From Pyrus communis (Eukaryota > Streptophyta > Magnoliopsida > Rosales > Rosaceae), in contig NC_084808.1 in the NCBI RefSeq assembly GCF_963583255.1, positions 7,959,501-8,023,500 of the forward strand: a stretch of DNA of 64,000 nt, given 5' to 3'. Every line of letters begins with the position of its first letter. Position 1 is the first letter of the stretch. Shown here piece after piece: positions 33,135 to 44,334 of this stretch. The position numbers and the translations under genes were made by a program. The notes beneath the pieces are model-generated. The model did no database searches. It saw only the letters and a list, made by a program, of their open reading frames with translations, and was not told the DNA's origin.

Positions 33135-36100
33135 TCATGCTCCATTAGAGCCCACGGCATGGAGTGGGATCTCCTCCACGACATGCTCCACAAAGTTCTC
33201 ATAGTATGGCTTCAATCTATGTCCGTTCACCTTGAACTCGTGGCCACTTTTTAAGCTTTGGACTTGGACTGCACCATGAGGAAAAACATTAGTAACAACA
33301 AGAGGTCCAATCCATTTAGAACGTAACTTACCAGGGAATAACCGAAGTCTTGAATCAAAAAGCAACACTTTCTGCCCCTTGGAGAACGTTTTGGTACGAA
33401 GCATCTTATCATGATAAGCCTTCGTCTTGTCCTTGTAGATGCGAGCATTCTCGTAAGCCTCGTTCCTAATCTCCTCAAGTTCATCTAATTGGAGCTTCCT
33501 ATGAACTCCAGCAGCGTCTATGTCCAAATTGAAGGTTTTCACAGCCCAATGTGCCTTGTGCTCTAACTCAACGGGCAAATGACATGGCTTACCATATATA
33601 AGCCGAAAAGGTGACATGCCAAGGGGAGTTTTGTAAGCCGTACGATAGGCCCACAATGCATCGTCCAAGCGCAAACTCCAATCTCTTCTTGAGGGTCCCA
33701 CGGTTTTCTCTAGGACTTGTTTGATCTCCCTATTTGAAACCTCCGCTTGCCCATTGGTTTGAGGGTGATAAGGTGTGGAAACCTTATGAGTAACGTTGTA
33801 CTTCTTGAGCAAAGCTTCAATGGTGCGGTTACGAAAGTGAGAACCCCCATCACTAATTAAAACTCGTGGCATCCCAAACCTAGCAAAAATATTAGATTTC
33901 ACAAAATCTGCAACAACCTTAGAATCGTTAGTACGGGTGGCTTTGGCTTCCACCCATTTGGAAACATAATCGACAGCTAGCAAGATATAAGTGAAACCAA
34001 AAGATGGAGGGAAGGGGCCCATGAAATCAATACCCCAAACATCAAAAATTTCCACAAAGGAGAGAGATTGTTGCGGCATTTGGTCCTTAGGCCCTATGTT
34101 ACCTGTTCTTTGACACTTATCGCATGTTACACAAAACATTTTAGCATCTTTAAAGAGATTAGGCCAATAAAATCCAGATTGTAACACCTTTAGGGCTGTC
34201 CTTTGGGTGCCAAAATGTCCCCCACATGCATAAGTATGGCAGAATGTAAGAATGGAATTAAATTCAGATTCGGGCACACATCTACGCACAATCTGATCTG
34301 GGCAGAATTTCCATAAATATGGGTCATCCCAAACATAAAAACGTGCATCATGAACAAGTTTATCACGTTGGAACTTGTTTAGGGTACTAGGAACTTGCTT
34401 AGACACCAAGAAATTGACCAAATCGGCATACCAAGGGGTTCTTACCTCAATGGACAGAAGTTGCTCATCCGGAAACGTTTCTAAAATGGGGGTGGACTCT
34501 TCCTCACGCACCATTCTACTTAGGTGGTCAGCCACCACGTTTTCACACCCTTTCTTGTCTCGGATTTCAAGATCGAACTCTTGAAGTAGGAGCATCCAAC
34601 GAATGAGTCTTGGCTTAGCCTCCTTTTTGGTGAGAAGATACTTCAAGGCTGCATGGTCAGTGAAAACAATTACTTTAGTACCAAGAAGATATGATCTAAA
34701 CTTATCTAAAGCAAATACAACCGCCAAAAGTTCTTTTTCGGTTGTAGAATAATTCAATTGAGCATCATTTAAAGTGCGTGAAGCATAATAAATAACATGT
34801 GGCTGTTTATTTTTCCTTTGACCCAAAACAGCCCCAAGTGCATAATCCGATGCATCACACATCAATTCAAAGGGAATGGACCAATCCGGGGGAGTTATGA
34901 TGGGTGCCGTGGTGAGTAAGTCTTTTAGATGCTTGAATGCCTTCTCACACGCCTCGTTGAACTCAAAAGACACATCCTTTTGGAGTAGGCGGCATAGGGG
35001 TTGTGCAATCTTGGAAAAGTCCTTGATAAATCGTCGATAGAATCCTGCATGGCCAAGAAAAGAACGGACCTCTCTAACCGACGTAGGAGAGGGTAAGTGA
35101 CGTACAAGATCTATTTTAGACTTATCAACTTCAATTCCTTTTTCAGAGATGATATGACCCAAAACTATACCTTGTTTAACCATAAAATGACATTTTTCCC
35201 AATTCAAAACAAGGTTAGTTTCCATGCATCTTTTCAAGATTAAAGTGAGATTATGCAAACAAGCATCAAATGAGTCTCCAAACACACTAAAATCGTCCAT
35301 AAATACTTCAATTATCTTTTCAACATAATCAGAGAAGATACTTACCATGCATCGTTGGAAAGTGGCCGGTGCATTGCATAAACCAAATGGCATACGACGA
35401 TATGCAAAAGTACCAAATGGACAAGTAAAGGTGGTCTTTTCTTGATCATCCGGCGTTATGACAATTTGATTATAACCCAAATAACCATCAAGAAAGCAAT
35501 AAAAAGAATGACCGGCTAACCTTTCAAGCATTTGATCAATGAATGGCAAAGGGAAGTGATCTTTCCTTGTTGCGGCATTTAGCTTTCTATAGTCAATGCA
35601 CACCCTCCAACCGGTTTGAATGCGTGTAGGCACAAGTTCATCTTCTTCATTCTTCACCACAGTCACTCCGGATTTCTTTGGCACAACTTGAACCGGTGAA
35701 ACCCAACGGCTATCCGAGATAGGATAGATCACCCCACAATCTAGAAGCTTGATAATCTCCTTTTTCACAACTTCCATCATTGGAGGGTTGAGCCGGCGTT
35801 GAGCCTCTCTGGTTGGTTTAGCCCCCTCCTCTAAAAGTATGCGATGCATGCAAGTTGTAGGACTAATACCCTTTATGTCGGCCAAGGTCCATCCTATGGC
35901 CGTCTTGTGCTCTTTCAACACCCGAATCAATTTCTCCTCCTCCATTGTTGTGAGGGATAAGGAAACTATGACAGGCAACGTCTCATTGTCTCCCAAATAG
36001 ACATACTTCAAATGATCCGGCAATGGTTTAAGCTCAAGAATGGGTGCCTGAATCACTGAAGGTAACAACTTGTTAGTCGAAACAGGAATTGGACTCGGTT

Positions 36101-38645
36101 TTGGAGGCTTACCAAAGTGTTGTGGCAATGACTCAAGTGCAGCAACCATCTCGGCCTCATCCTCACTTCTAGGCACGGCAAAACCAGATTTTTGCCCAAT
36201 TCCTTGTGCAATTGTTGTTTCAAGTGTATCCCTCTCCAAAGAATCGAGAAATTCCTGCGCCAAATCATCAATTATATCAATAGAAAAGCAAGAATGATCG
36301 TCCTTAGGAAATTTAATACTTTCAGAAAGATTGAAATCAATGACTTCCCCATCAAATTCCATCGTTAAAGTTCCTTTAAACACATCTATCTTGGTGCGGG
36401 CTGTTTTCATGAAGGGCCTCCCTAATAGAATCGGTAATGGGGTGGGATGGGGTGAATCCTCCATGTCAAGCACGTAGAAATCCGCTGGAAAAATCAAGTT
36501 ATCAACCTGTACCAAAACATCTTCCAAAACACCCTTTGGATATGCATTAGAACGATCGGCTAATTGAATTATCACACCATCATTTTTAAGCTCACCTAAG
36601 TTCATAGATGCATAAATAGAGTATGGCATAACATTAATCGAAGCCCCTAAGTCTAACATGCATTGTTCAAACTTAGTATTACCAATAACGCACGGAATTG
36701 TAAAACTACCCGGATCTTTGCATTTAGGGGGTAATTTCCTTTGTAACACAGCAGAGACATTTTCACTTACCTGGACCACCTCCTTGTTTGAAATCCTCTT
36801 CCTCGTTGTGCAAAGCTCTTTTAAGAACTTGGCATACTTAGGGACTTGCTTGATTGCATCAAGGAGCGGAATGTTAACTTGAACTTTCCTAAAGGTTTCC
36901 AAAATGTCCTTTTCACTCTCCTCCTTCTTTGATTGCCTAAACCTGCTAGGAAAGGGCACGTTTAGTGGAATAGAACTTGACAAAGTCGAATTTGGACTTA
37001 CCTTAGGCATATTGGACGGTTTTGGCACAATAGGGGGCTGCGGCAAAGATTCTTTCACCCTTGCCGTGGCCTTTATTCCTTGTTCCTCCTCTTCTTGCAG
37101 CAACACGTCCTCTTCTTGACTTGTTTTGGACGTGCTTGGGGTGGTTTCGACCTCCTTACCACTTCTCAACATGATTGCCTTGGCAGATTCGAATCCTCCC
37201 CTTGGATTGACAATGGTTGAGCTAGGGAGCTTGCCTTTGTCTCGGAATTGTCCTACAAATTCTGCAATCTGCCCAATTTGTTTCTCCAAGTGATCCACCC
37301 TTTTGTCTTGGTTTTGCATGGCTTTGGTTTGATCCTCTTGCCCCTGAGACAAATTGGTAAGTAATTTAAGAAGTGTTTCATTTCCCAACGACGTACCTTG
37401 ATTGTTTTGGGCAGGTTGTGCTTGGTTTGGATTGGGGCCGAATGGCTTGGTGTAGAACCCCGGGGGTTGTTGTCTAAAGCCTCCTTGTTGTTGAGGTTGT
37501 TGAGGTTCCCTCCACTTGAAGTTTGGATGGTCTCTCCAACCCGGATTGTATGTGTTGGAATATGGATCATTCCTTGGTTGATTTTGGCTTGGAAATCCAA
37601 TGGCGTTTGCACTCTCCCACCCACCATTCTCAATCAATTGAGGGCACTTTTCCGAAGGATGACCTTGAATAGAACATACGCCACATACAATTGGACTATG
37701 GATCTTCATTCCTTCGGCCATCTGAGACACAAGAGAAGTAAGATTAGCTAATTGAGTTTGAAGGTCGGATTGAGAACTTACCTCATTCACTTGTTGCCGT
37801 GGGGGGTCCCTTTGCCCAAGTCCTTCATATTGTTGTGCATTTAGAGCACGGTTTGCAATTAGGGTCTTGGCTGCCATAGGAGTTTTGTCCACCAATGCAC
37901 CTCCCGCCGAAGCATCGAGCATTTGCCTTTCAATGGGAAGAAGGCCCTCATAGAAATATTGAAGGAGAAGCTCCTCCTTCATTTGATGTTGAGGACATGA
38001 TGCAACAAGGGCTTTAAAACGCTCGTAGTATGCCGGAAAAGATTCTCCTTGACTTTGTTGGATTCCGCTAATTTTCTTCCTCAAGAGAATGACTCTTGAA
38101 GTAGGGAAGAACTTCTCCAAGAACGCTCTCTTCATGCTCTCCCAAGAAGTAACGGTCCCGGGTGCCAATTCATAAAGCCAATCTTTAGCCTTTTCCACAA
38201 GAGAGAATGGAAAAGCTTTCATCTTCATTATATTCCCATCAACGTTAATGGGTGTCATGCTTGAGCATACAACTTCAAACTCCTTCAAATGCTTGTTTGG
38301 ATCTTCCATGGACAGCCCATGGTACTTGGGAATATGATGCAGCAAGCTTGACTTCAATTCGAACTCATCGGTCTTGCCAAGGGCCGCCCTTGGGTATTGG
38401 ATGCACAAGGGTGCGGCATTGGCCAATCCCGAAGCGGAAAGCTCCTTGATTGTTCGGTTGTCCTCTGCCATGTCTTCTTCACCCACTCTTGCCGTGGGTT
38501 CCTCTTCTTCAAATTCAGAAACGGACTCGGAACTTTCACTTGATTCGCTAGGTTCTGGGTTCTTTCTCTTTCGTCTCAACTCTCGCTCGAAATCGTCGTC
38601 AAAGTCCAAGATATGTTCACGAATCGGATGAGAATTCCGAGTCAT
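33135..38645 (-). CDS. Athila-type Gag-Pol polyprotein (1836 residues)
   Basis: One uninterrupted frame codes for capsid protein and all enzymes of replication. In order, with approximate residues: Gag core 100-290 ([22 protein letters not shown]); a CCHC zinc knuckle near 325 ([14 protein letters not shown]); aspartic protease near 667 ([10 protein letters not shown], with the DLGA form usual in Athila); reverse transcriptase 960-1160 ([20 protein letters not shown] near 1115); RNase H from about 1262 ([27 protein letters not shown]); integrase zinc domain near 1470 (H..H..CVTCDKC); and the integrase core with catalytic Asp near 1538 (GIDFMGPF), Asp near 1598 (SDGGSHF) and Glu near 1633 ([10 protein letters not shown]). 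There is no separate envelope-like gene and no chromodomain. The protease and RT signatures plus tRNA-Asp priming place it in Athila. The start ATG is the first after the leader and the start retained in the stubs of copies 3 and 4. Confidence 0.95.
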   Translation of the reverse strand: MTRNSHPIREHILDFDDDFERELRRKRKNPEPSESSESSESVSEFEEEEPTARVGEEDMAEDNRTIKELSASGLANAAPLCIQYPRAALGKTDEFELKSSLLHHIPKYHGLSMEDPNKHLKEFEVVCSSMTPINVDGNIMKMKAFPFSLVEKAKDWLYELAPGTVTSWESMKRAFLEKFFPTSRVILLRKKISGIQQSQGESFPAYYERFKALVASCPQHQMKEELLLQYFYEGLLPIERQMLDASAGGALVDKTPMAAKTLIANRALNAQQYEGLGQRDPPRQQVNEVSSQSDLQTQLANLTSLVSQMAEGMKIHSPIVCGVCSIQGHPSEKCPQLIENGGWESANAIGFPSQNQPRNDPYSNTYNPGWRDHPNFKWREPQQPQQQGGFRQQPPGFYTKPFGPNPNQAQPAQNNQGTSLGNETLLKLLTNLSQGQEDQTKAMQNQDKRVDHLEKQIGQIAEFVGQFRDKGKLPSSTIVNPRGGFESAKAIMLRSGKEVETTPSTSKTSQEEDVLLQEEEEQGIKATARVKESLPQPPIVPKPSNMPKVSPNSTLSSSIPLNVPFPSRFRQSKKEESEKDILETFRKVQVNIPLLDAIKQVPKYAKFLKELCTTRKRISNKEVVQVSENVSAVLQRKLPPKCKDPGSFTIPCVIGNTKFEQCMLDLGASINVMPYSIYASMNLGELKNDGVIIQLADRSNAYPKGVLEDVLVQVDNLIFPADFYVLDMEDSPHPTPLPILLGRPFMKTARTKIDVFKGTLTMEFDGEVIDFNLSESIKFPKDDHSCFSIDIIDDLAQEFLDSLERDTLETTIAQGIGQKSGFAVPRSEDEAEMVAALESLPQHFGKPPKPSPIPVSTNKLLPSVIQAPILELKPLPDHLKYVYLGDNETLPVIVSLSLTTMEEEKLIRVLKEHKTAIGWTLADIKGISPTTCMHRILLEEGAKPTREAQRRLNPPMMEVVKKEIIKLLDCGVIYPISDSRWVSPVQVVPKKSGVTVVKNEEDELVPTRIQTGWRVCIDYRKLNAATRKDHFPLPFIDQMLERLAGHSFYCFLDGYLGYNQIVITPDDQEKTTFTCPFGTFAYRRMPFGLCNAPATFQRCMVSIFSDYVEKIIEVFMDDFSVFGDSFDACLHNLTLILKRCMETNLVLNWEKCHFMVKQGIVLGHIISEKGIEVDKSKIDLVRHLPSPTSVREVRSFLGHAGFYRRFIKDFSKIAQPLCRLLQKDVSFEFNEACEKAFKHLKDLLTTAPIITPPDWSIPFELMCDASDYALGAVLGQRKNKQPHVIYYASRTLNDAQLNYSTTEKELLAVVFALDKFRSYLLGTKVIVFTDHAALKYLLTKKEAKPRLIRWMLLLQEFDLEIRDKKGCENVVADHLSRMVREEESTPILETFPDEQLLSIEVRTPWYADLVNFLVSKQVPSTLNKFQRDKLVHDARFYVWDDPYLWKFCPDQIVRRCVPESEFNSILTFCHTYACGGHFGTQRTALKVLQSGFYWPNLFKDAKMFCVTCDKCQRTGNIGPKDQMPQQSLSFVEIFDVWGIDFMGPFPPSFGFTYILLAVDYVSKWVEAKATRTNDSKVVADFVKSNIFARFGMPRVLISDGGSHFRNRTIEALLKKYNVTHKVSTPYHPQTNGQAEVSNREIKQVLEKTVGPSRRDWSLRLDDALWAYRTAYKTPLGMSPFRLIYGKPCHLPVELEHKAHWAVKTFNLDIDAAGVHRKLQLDELEEIRNEAYENARIYKDKTKAYHDKMLRTKTFSKGQKVLLFDSRLRLFPGKLRSKWIGPLVVTNVFPHGAVQVQSLKSGHEFKVNGHRLKPYYENFVEHVVEEIPLHAVGSNGA

Positions 38646-38739
38646 AAACTAGTACCTTAAACAAGAAACAAAATAACATAAGAATCTGATCTATTAAGAA
38701 AACGAAAATAACAATCCAAAGGATTAGCAAAGTTGCTAA

Positions 38740-38757
38740 TCCCCGGCAACGGCGCCA
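38740..38757 (-). promoter_or_regulatory. Primer-binding site of the Athila element
   Basis: TCCCCGGCAACGGCGCCA on the plus strand, exact tRNA-Asp 3' end, five bases from the 5' LTR. Confidence 0.9.
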
Positions 38758-38762
38758 AAATT

Positions 38763-40997
38763 TGATGCGAGAATTATACGCGCACAAATTAAACCCTCTT
38801 TTTGACAATTGTAGTATAGATATAAGTAGGGATCGTTCTTAACCGGGGATTAGGAGGGATTGCAAATCACTTGGAAACTGACTCAAAAACGTAAAATAAA
38901 GTTTAAAACACTAAACTAAACTCAAAGAATGTAAAACTAAACACTTAAATCACTAAAACAAACCAAAAGACTCAAAACAGCACCAAAACACTCAAAACTG
39001 CCTTAAAAACACAATCTGGGCAGTTTTGAGCACTTTGACTACTTTGGACGAAATTGGGTAATAAATTGATTCAAAACACTTATAAACACAAACTAAGACA
39101 CTTTCTAACTAAGTTGGACACTAAAGTAAAGGGGGATTAAGGTTTTGACGAAATTAAATTAAATAAAACAAGTTAATAAACTAGGCAGATTGTATAAACG
39201 GATTTGAGAAACAAGATGATGGATGGATTAGTTAGAGGTCCATTCTCCACACATGACACATTTATATATGAATCGATTCTCCAATTGTTTTTCATTAACT
39301 ATGATGCTCAACATCCCAAGTTAACCGTGATGCACTAATTAACTCTCAAATTTTCCTTAAGTTATTGAATTGGATGATGCATGCGACAATTCAAATCATT
39401 CTCCAATGGTTCTCAACATGAATGCATAGAAGAGATACAATGAGAGATCATTATGCTCTATGAAAATTATAAGTGTTGACGAGGCAATTGTAACTATGAA
39501 TGCATGATACTTTTGCCAAGAATTCAATTAACGCGGTTGTGACTAGCAACCTTCACTACTCATGTTTATAAACTTGTGACAATTAGGTGAAACTCGTTTA
39601 TAAACTAGCATCGAGTTTATGCATGAAGACTAAGTATGCATCCCTAATCAACATACAAAAACAAGTCTTTAATAAACATGATAATTGAATTGCAATCACA
39701 AATTAACAAATCACAATTGGAAGAAATCAATTCATATTTCAAACATATCCATGGCTTCAAACTTTCCCCTAACTAATTAGGGGTTTAGCCACTCATGATT
39801 ACAACAAACTTAGAGAGTAATAACAAAGTAAACATTGAAAACAAGAATCGAAGTACACCTAAAAATTCCAACAACTCAATCTTGAATTGTATGAACGTTT
39901 AGGCCTCTTCTCCTCTAGTTGCTGCGGCACAAGGGGTTTTGGTGAGTTTTGGGGGTTATGGATGATGTAGAAGGATGTGTTTAGGGTAGGGATGGATGTA
40001 GGGGAAGGTAAGGAGTGTTTTTGGGCAGAAAATATGAAGAATGGTGAAGTATGGTAGTGCTAGAGAGAGGGGAGGAATTTCTGGCGTGAATGAATGTGTA
40101 TGAGAGATGGTTTTCTGAAATGGAAGAGTGTGTGTTTTGTGGCTGCAATGCATGCTTATTTATAGGTGAAATGGGGGGAACATGATGACTAGGAATTAGG
40201 TGGAAAGCTGAAATGGTGATGGGAGATGCATGTGGCAGAAATGCATGTGATTAAAGGGTGGGAATGCATGTGTTTTGACAGAAAATAAAAGGGAATGTTG
40301 GAAATCTGGAATGGGAACCCACGGCATGGTTGTTTTCTGGTGGTGAATGGGTTTATGTTTGAATGGTGCATGTGGGTTGATTATTTAAAGGGAGTGCATG
40401 TGGAATAAAGGTTGGAATGAACATGAAATGCACGGTTTTGAGAGATGATTATGGATGCATGTGTTGAATGATTATGGGTGTATGTGGGTGGAAATGCATG
40501 TGGGAATGCATGTGATTTGGCTGAAATGAAAGGTAGTGGGAAGTGCATGTAAGCCATGGCACAAAGGTGAATGGGTGATGTGTGAATGTGGTTGAATGAT
40601 TAAAGTGTAAATGATTAATGAATGGTTCTTTGTTGATGGTGGAAATCTGAAATGATTAAGTGGAATGTGCATGTGGCTGCAATGATGGTGTTTTGCACGG
40701 CAATGATGGAGAAAGAATGTGTGGATGTATGGTTGTGTTGGTGATGAATGTGAACTCTTTGTTCTTCATTTTCATTCCTTTGGTCTTCAATTTCGTCCAT
40801 CTACTTGGCTTTAAGCATATGCAATCCATTCCAATCTCTAATTTGCTCCAAAAGGCTCCGAAAGGCATCCTTTTGCATCCTTAGCCATATGAACCTATAA
40901 ACACACGAAAATGACTTTAAACACTAAATTAAGTAAGAAAACACAACATAAATGCATAAGAACTAGCTAACAAAGGCGCATAAATATGCTTCTATCA
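38763..40997 (-). repeat. 5' LTR of the Athila element
   Basis: 2235 bp, nearly identical to 28967-31200. The promoter TATA (plus strand TATTTATA) is at 40157-40164 and drives the minus strand toward gag-pol. Confidence 0.93.
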
Positions 40998-41080
40998 AGT
41001 ACTAAAATAACTAAAGAAACATAACGTAAATGCACGAGAACAAGCCATTTAAGTCGCATGAATATGCTCCTATCAAAGAG

Positions 41081-42158
41081 GAGTGGTGGAAATGGAAGGA
41101 TGGTGTTTGGATTGTAAGGGAGAGCACGGCACAAGGGAGTTTGATGTCTACATTTCTGCAATGGATGAATTTCTGAAATGGAAGTGTGTATGAGAATTGT
41201 GTTGTGTATGGATGAAATGCAATGGATGCTTATTTATAGGTGAAATGGGGGGAACATGACAGCTAGGAGGGAATGTGGCTGCATGTTTGAATGATTAAAG
41301 GATGCATGTGGGTTGGAATTGCATGTGCAATGAATATGTGGCTGCATGTGCAAGGGGACAATCTGAAAATGCATGTGAAAGCATGTGTTGGCTGCAATGA
41401 TGAAATGGATGGGAGTGCATGTGGCTTAATTAATTAAAGGGAGTGCATGTGCAATGTTTTAAAGGATGGAATGCATGTGAATATGATGGAAATCTGATGG
41501 GAATGGGAGATGCATGTGCTGATTTATGCATGTGATTAAAGGGGGAATGATGATGAATGCATGTGAATTATTTATGAAGGGAATGCATGTGCAATGAAGT
41601 GGAATGACAGCTAGGTTGAATATATTTAAAGGGAGTGCATGTGGCTTGGTTGGAATGAATGAAATGCAATCTGAAATGGGAGATGGAATGGAATGCATGG
41701 CAATGATGGTGTTTGTGTGAATGATGGCAGATTGTGTGGATGAATGATTAGGGTCTTGTAAGGGTGGAAATGCATGTGGAGTGCATGGTTGTGTTGGTTG
41801 AATTAAAGAATGGGAATGCAATCTGAAATGCATGTGAACTATGTTGGAAAGAAGGGGAAGTCACGGCTATGGGAGAATATGAATGGTTTTAAATGTCCTA
41901 AAACTAAAGGGAACAAGGTTTCAACACTTTGGTCTTCAATTAGGTCTTCAATTTCGTCCAACACTTTGGCTCCAAGCATAAGCTATCCATCCTTAGCCCA
42001 AAAGTGCTCCAAAAGTCTCCAAAATGCATCTTTTTGCTCCTTTAGCCCTTTGGACCTACAAACACACGAAAATAGCTTAAAGTACTAAAATAACTAAAGA
42101 AACATAACGTAAATGCACGAGAACAAGCCATTTAAGTCGCATGAATATGCTCCTATCA
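41081..42158 (-). repeat. Right (5') LTR of copy 3, second part
   Basis: It resumes the LTR interrupted at 26773 and ends CTCCTATCA, followed by the GTTAT target duplication. It is nearly identical to 19772-20846 of the left LTR. Confidence 0.88.
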
Positions 42159-43604
42159 GTTATGGGTATGAGTATAACGGTTTAGACAATTACCCAACGG
42201 GTAAACGGTTATGCGGGTTGCTTTTCAATGATTATAATGATTGCTTCAAATAAATTAAAGTATGACCATTTGTACAGTTGGTAGACACGTTAATATTTGC
42301 ACCTAAATCTAATCAAGAAGGGACTAAGGTCATCCACAGTACTCCGAAAGTTTGAGTTTGGTTCTAATTTTATAGAATTCAAACTTCAATTTGGTTGAAA
42401 AATCATGAGTGATTCCAATTCTTAAATTCTTATATTCAATGATCTAGACAATAAATCGCCAATTCTTTTAGAAGGTGAAGACAATAATCAATGGTTTAGA
42501 GGAAATTAAATGGGTACACAACTAATAGATAAAACTCACCGCTATCAAACTCACACTACTATTAAAACTAAGGGCGAGTAATTGACGATTTCTATATACA
42601 AGAATTAAACTCAACCTAAGCATCCAAATCTAATGCTAAAATTTTCCATTCCTTTTAAAATTTTTCTTGATATCTATTACCTTGCTTCTGTATATATCAA
42701 ACTGGGTGTTTTTTTTTTTTTTTTTTTTTTTTGTCAGAAATATCAAACTGGTGTTTGGCATCCTGTTATTAAACTAAACTAAGGAAATGATCTTGATAAT
42801 TTAAAAAACAAAAGACCTAACTAAGGAAATAATTTTTTGACATCATTTTCTCCCTCTGCATATATCCTTGGTAATTTTTATTCCTTAATTTTACTTTCAT
42901 TTATTTAATCTAGAAGCAATTTTGTATAACTACATAGAAATCACTTCCTTTCAACTAATCAAGAAGCAGTACATTGTCCCTGGACTCACATTGGAATCGA
43001 ATTATAATCCCCCATTAAACAAACATGTAATAATTAAGCATCTAAGCCTAATGAGTATTTGGTTGTCACATGAGCCTAATGAGCACAGCTTTAACCAAAT
43101 CTTCAAAAGTCCATGAGTACCCCTCGACAAAAATCGATTAAGGTGACCCCATAATCATTTCTCAAACCTAAACCACATCCATTAAAGTCACTCAGCTAAC
43201 TTTGATAACCCTTTTTAGCTTTAAAAAGCTAATCTTTGTTAAGTTCATTGCCCATTAGTTAATCAAGCACATCCTTATTCTAATGAAAGAATGATTAAAT
43301 GTTTACTTGCTTTTTATCAAATGTTCACATCAATCATGTCAAAGCTGACCCAAGCCACTAAGTGCATGCTTGGAGGGTTGTTGTGCCTCTCTCTTCCTTT
43401 TCTAATTCTAGGCTGTTATAGTTTTAGAGGCTTTGATGTGGTGGTCCGGCCAGCTCCATCAAGCTTAATTTCCTTCATGCTTAGCCATTCATGGTTTTCA
43501 TTTAAAGGTACAAAACAAAAGGCCCTATCGATTCTCTTTATGATTCCATAGTGGTTCGCATGTGTTCTCTCTCATAACATGTTTGGATACCCTTCCACTT
43601 AGTA
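42159..43604. other. hAT-like repeat tail, then intergenic DNA
   Basis: 42159-42215 continues the AACGG/GGGTAAACGG-rich repeat of 18138-18289. The rest is AT-rich, with a T-tract at 42711-42732, and I see no gene or element boundary in it. Confidence 0.5.
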
Positions 43605-43607
43605 CTA

Positions 43608-43757
43608 CAGCCTAGTGATATTTTTCTTCACTTGTAAGTGAGAGGTCTTAGGTTCGATTCTTACGAAAGGTGAATTTAGATCAAATTATTGCTTGCCCAT
43701 TGTGAGACTAAGCTCCCCCTTAGTATAGATAATATCGTTTGTTTAAAAAAAAAAAAA
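43608..43757 (+). mobile_element. tRNA-derived SINE
   Basis: About 150 bp starting CCTAGTG, with an RNA polymerase III B-box GGTTCGATTC (43651-43660), then a TGTGAGACTAAGC block, TAGATAATATCGTTTGTTT and an A-tail (43745-43757). The order and wording match a SINE type common in Rosaceae as I recall it. It inserted about 600 bp upstream of the next gene. I could not define a clear target duplication. Confidence 0.7.
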
Positions 43758-44235
43758 GATAAAAAAAAGGGAAAATTTAAAATAGGTTCAATTGTTACTG
43801 ACTTTTGACTTTTGACTTTTGAAATAGGTCCAATTTTTAGTTACTTTGGACCCATTTCAAAAAAAACCCCAAAAAAAAACATGTTTGGGTGCCCTAATCA
43901 AAACCTGTTTTTCTCCAAATGAATTCAAACTCGAGTGCAGAAAATGAGTACATTGGCATAAAAAATATAGAGAGTGGCAATCATGTCCGACCCCTGTAAT
44001 ATTATAATTAGAACGCATTGTTTTAGCCAACTTAACTACACAAATTTTTGCTTTTATGACAACTTGTGACATCAAGATAGTCCCTTTGTTGGCAACTAGA
44101 TTTTATTATTATTCATATCTAAACAACCTTTCCAACTGTAATATCTCATCTGTCCAAATATCTTTTGGTGGAAGCTTTTGGGCGTGCAAAGCGAGTGGAG
44201 AGGGAACAAGATTTATTCAGTGATTTTTGCATGTC
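43758..44235. other. Upstream region of the FORKED1-like gene
   Basis: It contains a threefold 10-bp repeat around ACTTTTGACT (43798-43823) and is otherwise AT-rich. No other gene is visible. Confidence 0.4.
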
Positions 44236-44244
44236 TATTTATAT
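44236..44244 (+). promoter_or_regulatory. Putative TATA box of the FORKED1-like gene
   Basis: TATTTATAT lies about 90 nt before the ATG at 44335. Confidence 0.4.
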
Positions 44245-44334
44245 GCTTATTTGACACCGAGTAGTTCCAATCTCATATTCTGTTAATCTCCATCTCCGAA
44301 GTACCCTTTTAGCTCCCATTTGCTGCTGAAGTGC

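Larger units (their letters stand above)
28967..40997 (-). mobile_element. Complete Athila-lineage Ty3/gypsy retrotransposon (12,031 bp)
   Basis: The target duplication AGTAC flanks it (28962-28966 and 40998-41002). The LTRs are 28967-31200 and 38763-40997 (2234 and 2235 bp). By eye I found only four differences between them (one 1-nt indel near 29216 and substitutions near 29234, 29780 and 30309), which points to a recent insertion. The polypurine tract complement is at 31201-31216 and the primer site at 38740-38757. One unbroken gag-pol frame (33135-38645) follows a leader of about 120 nt. The ~1.9 kb between pol and the 3' LTR is non-coding; Athila relatives often carry an envelope-like gene there, and I see none here. 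All signals needed for autonomous movement are visible. Confidence 0.93.
26774..41075 (-). mobile_element. Solo LTR (2266 bp), split by the Athila element
   Basis: It is flanked by the target duplication AAGAG (26769-26773 and 41076-41080). The LTR runs 26774-28966 and continues 41003-41075, ending CTCCTATCA. No internal region or second LTR of its own is present, so an earlier full element has recombined to a solo LTR. It belongs to the same family as copies 2 and 3. Confidence 0.88.
18290..42158 (-). mobile_element. Non-autonomous Athila-derived LTR retrotransposon, copy 3, split by nested insertions
   Basis: The target duplication GTTAT flanks it exactly (18285-18289 and 42159-42163). Left LTR 18290-20846, internal region 20847-24855, right LTR 24856-26773 continued at 41081-42158. 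The gap is the solo LTR insertion with its target duplication (26774-41080). The internal region carries the antisense cassette and a 14-codon gag stub but no enzymes. The right LTR is about 440 bp longer than the left one, owing to an internal partial duplication. Confidence 0.88.
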
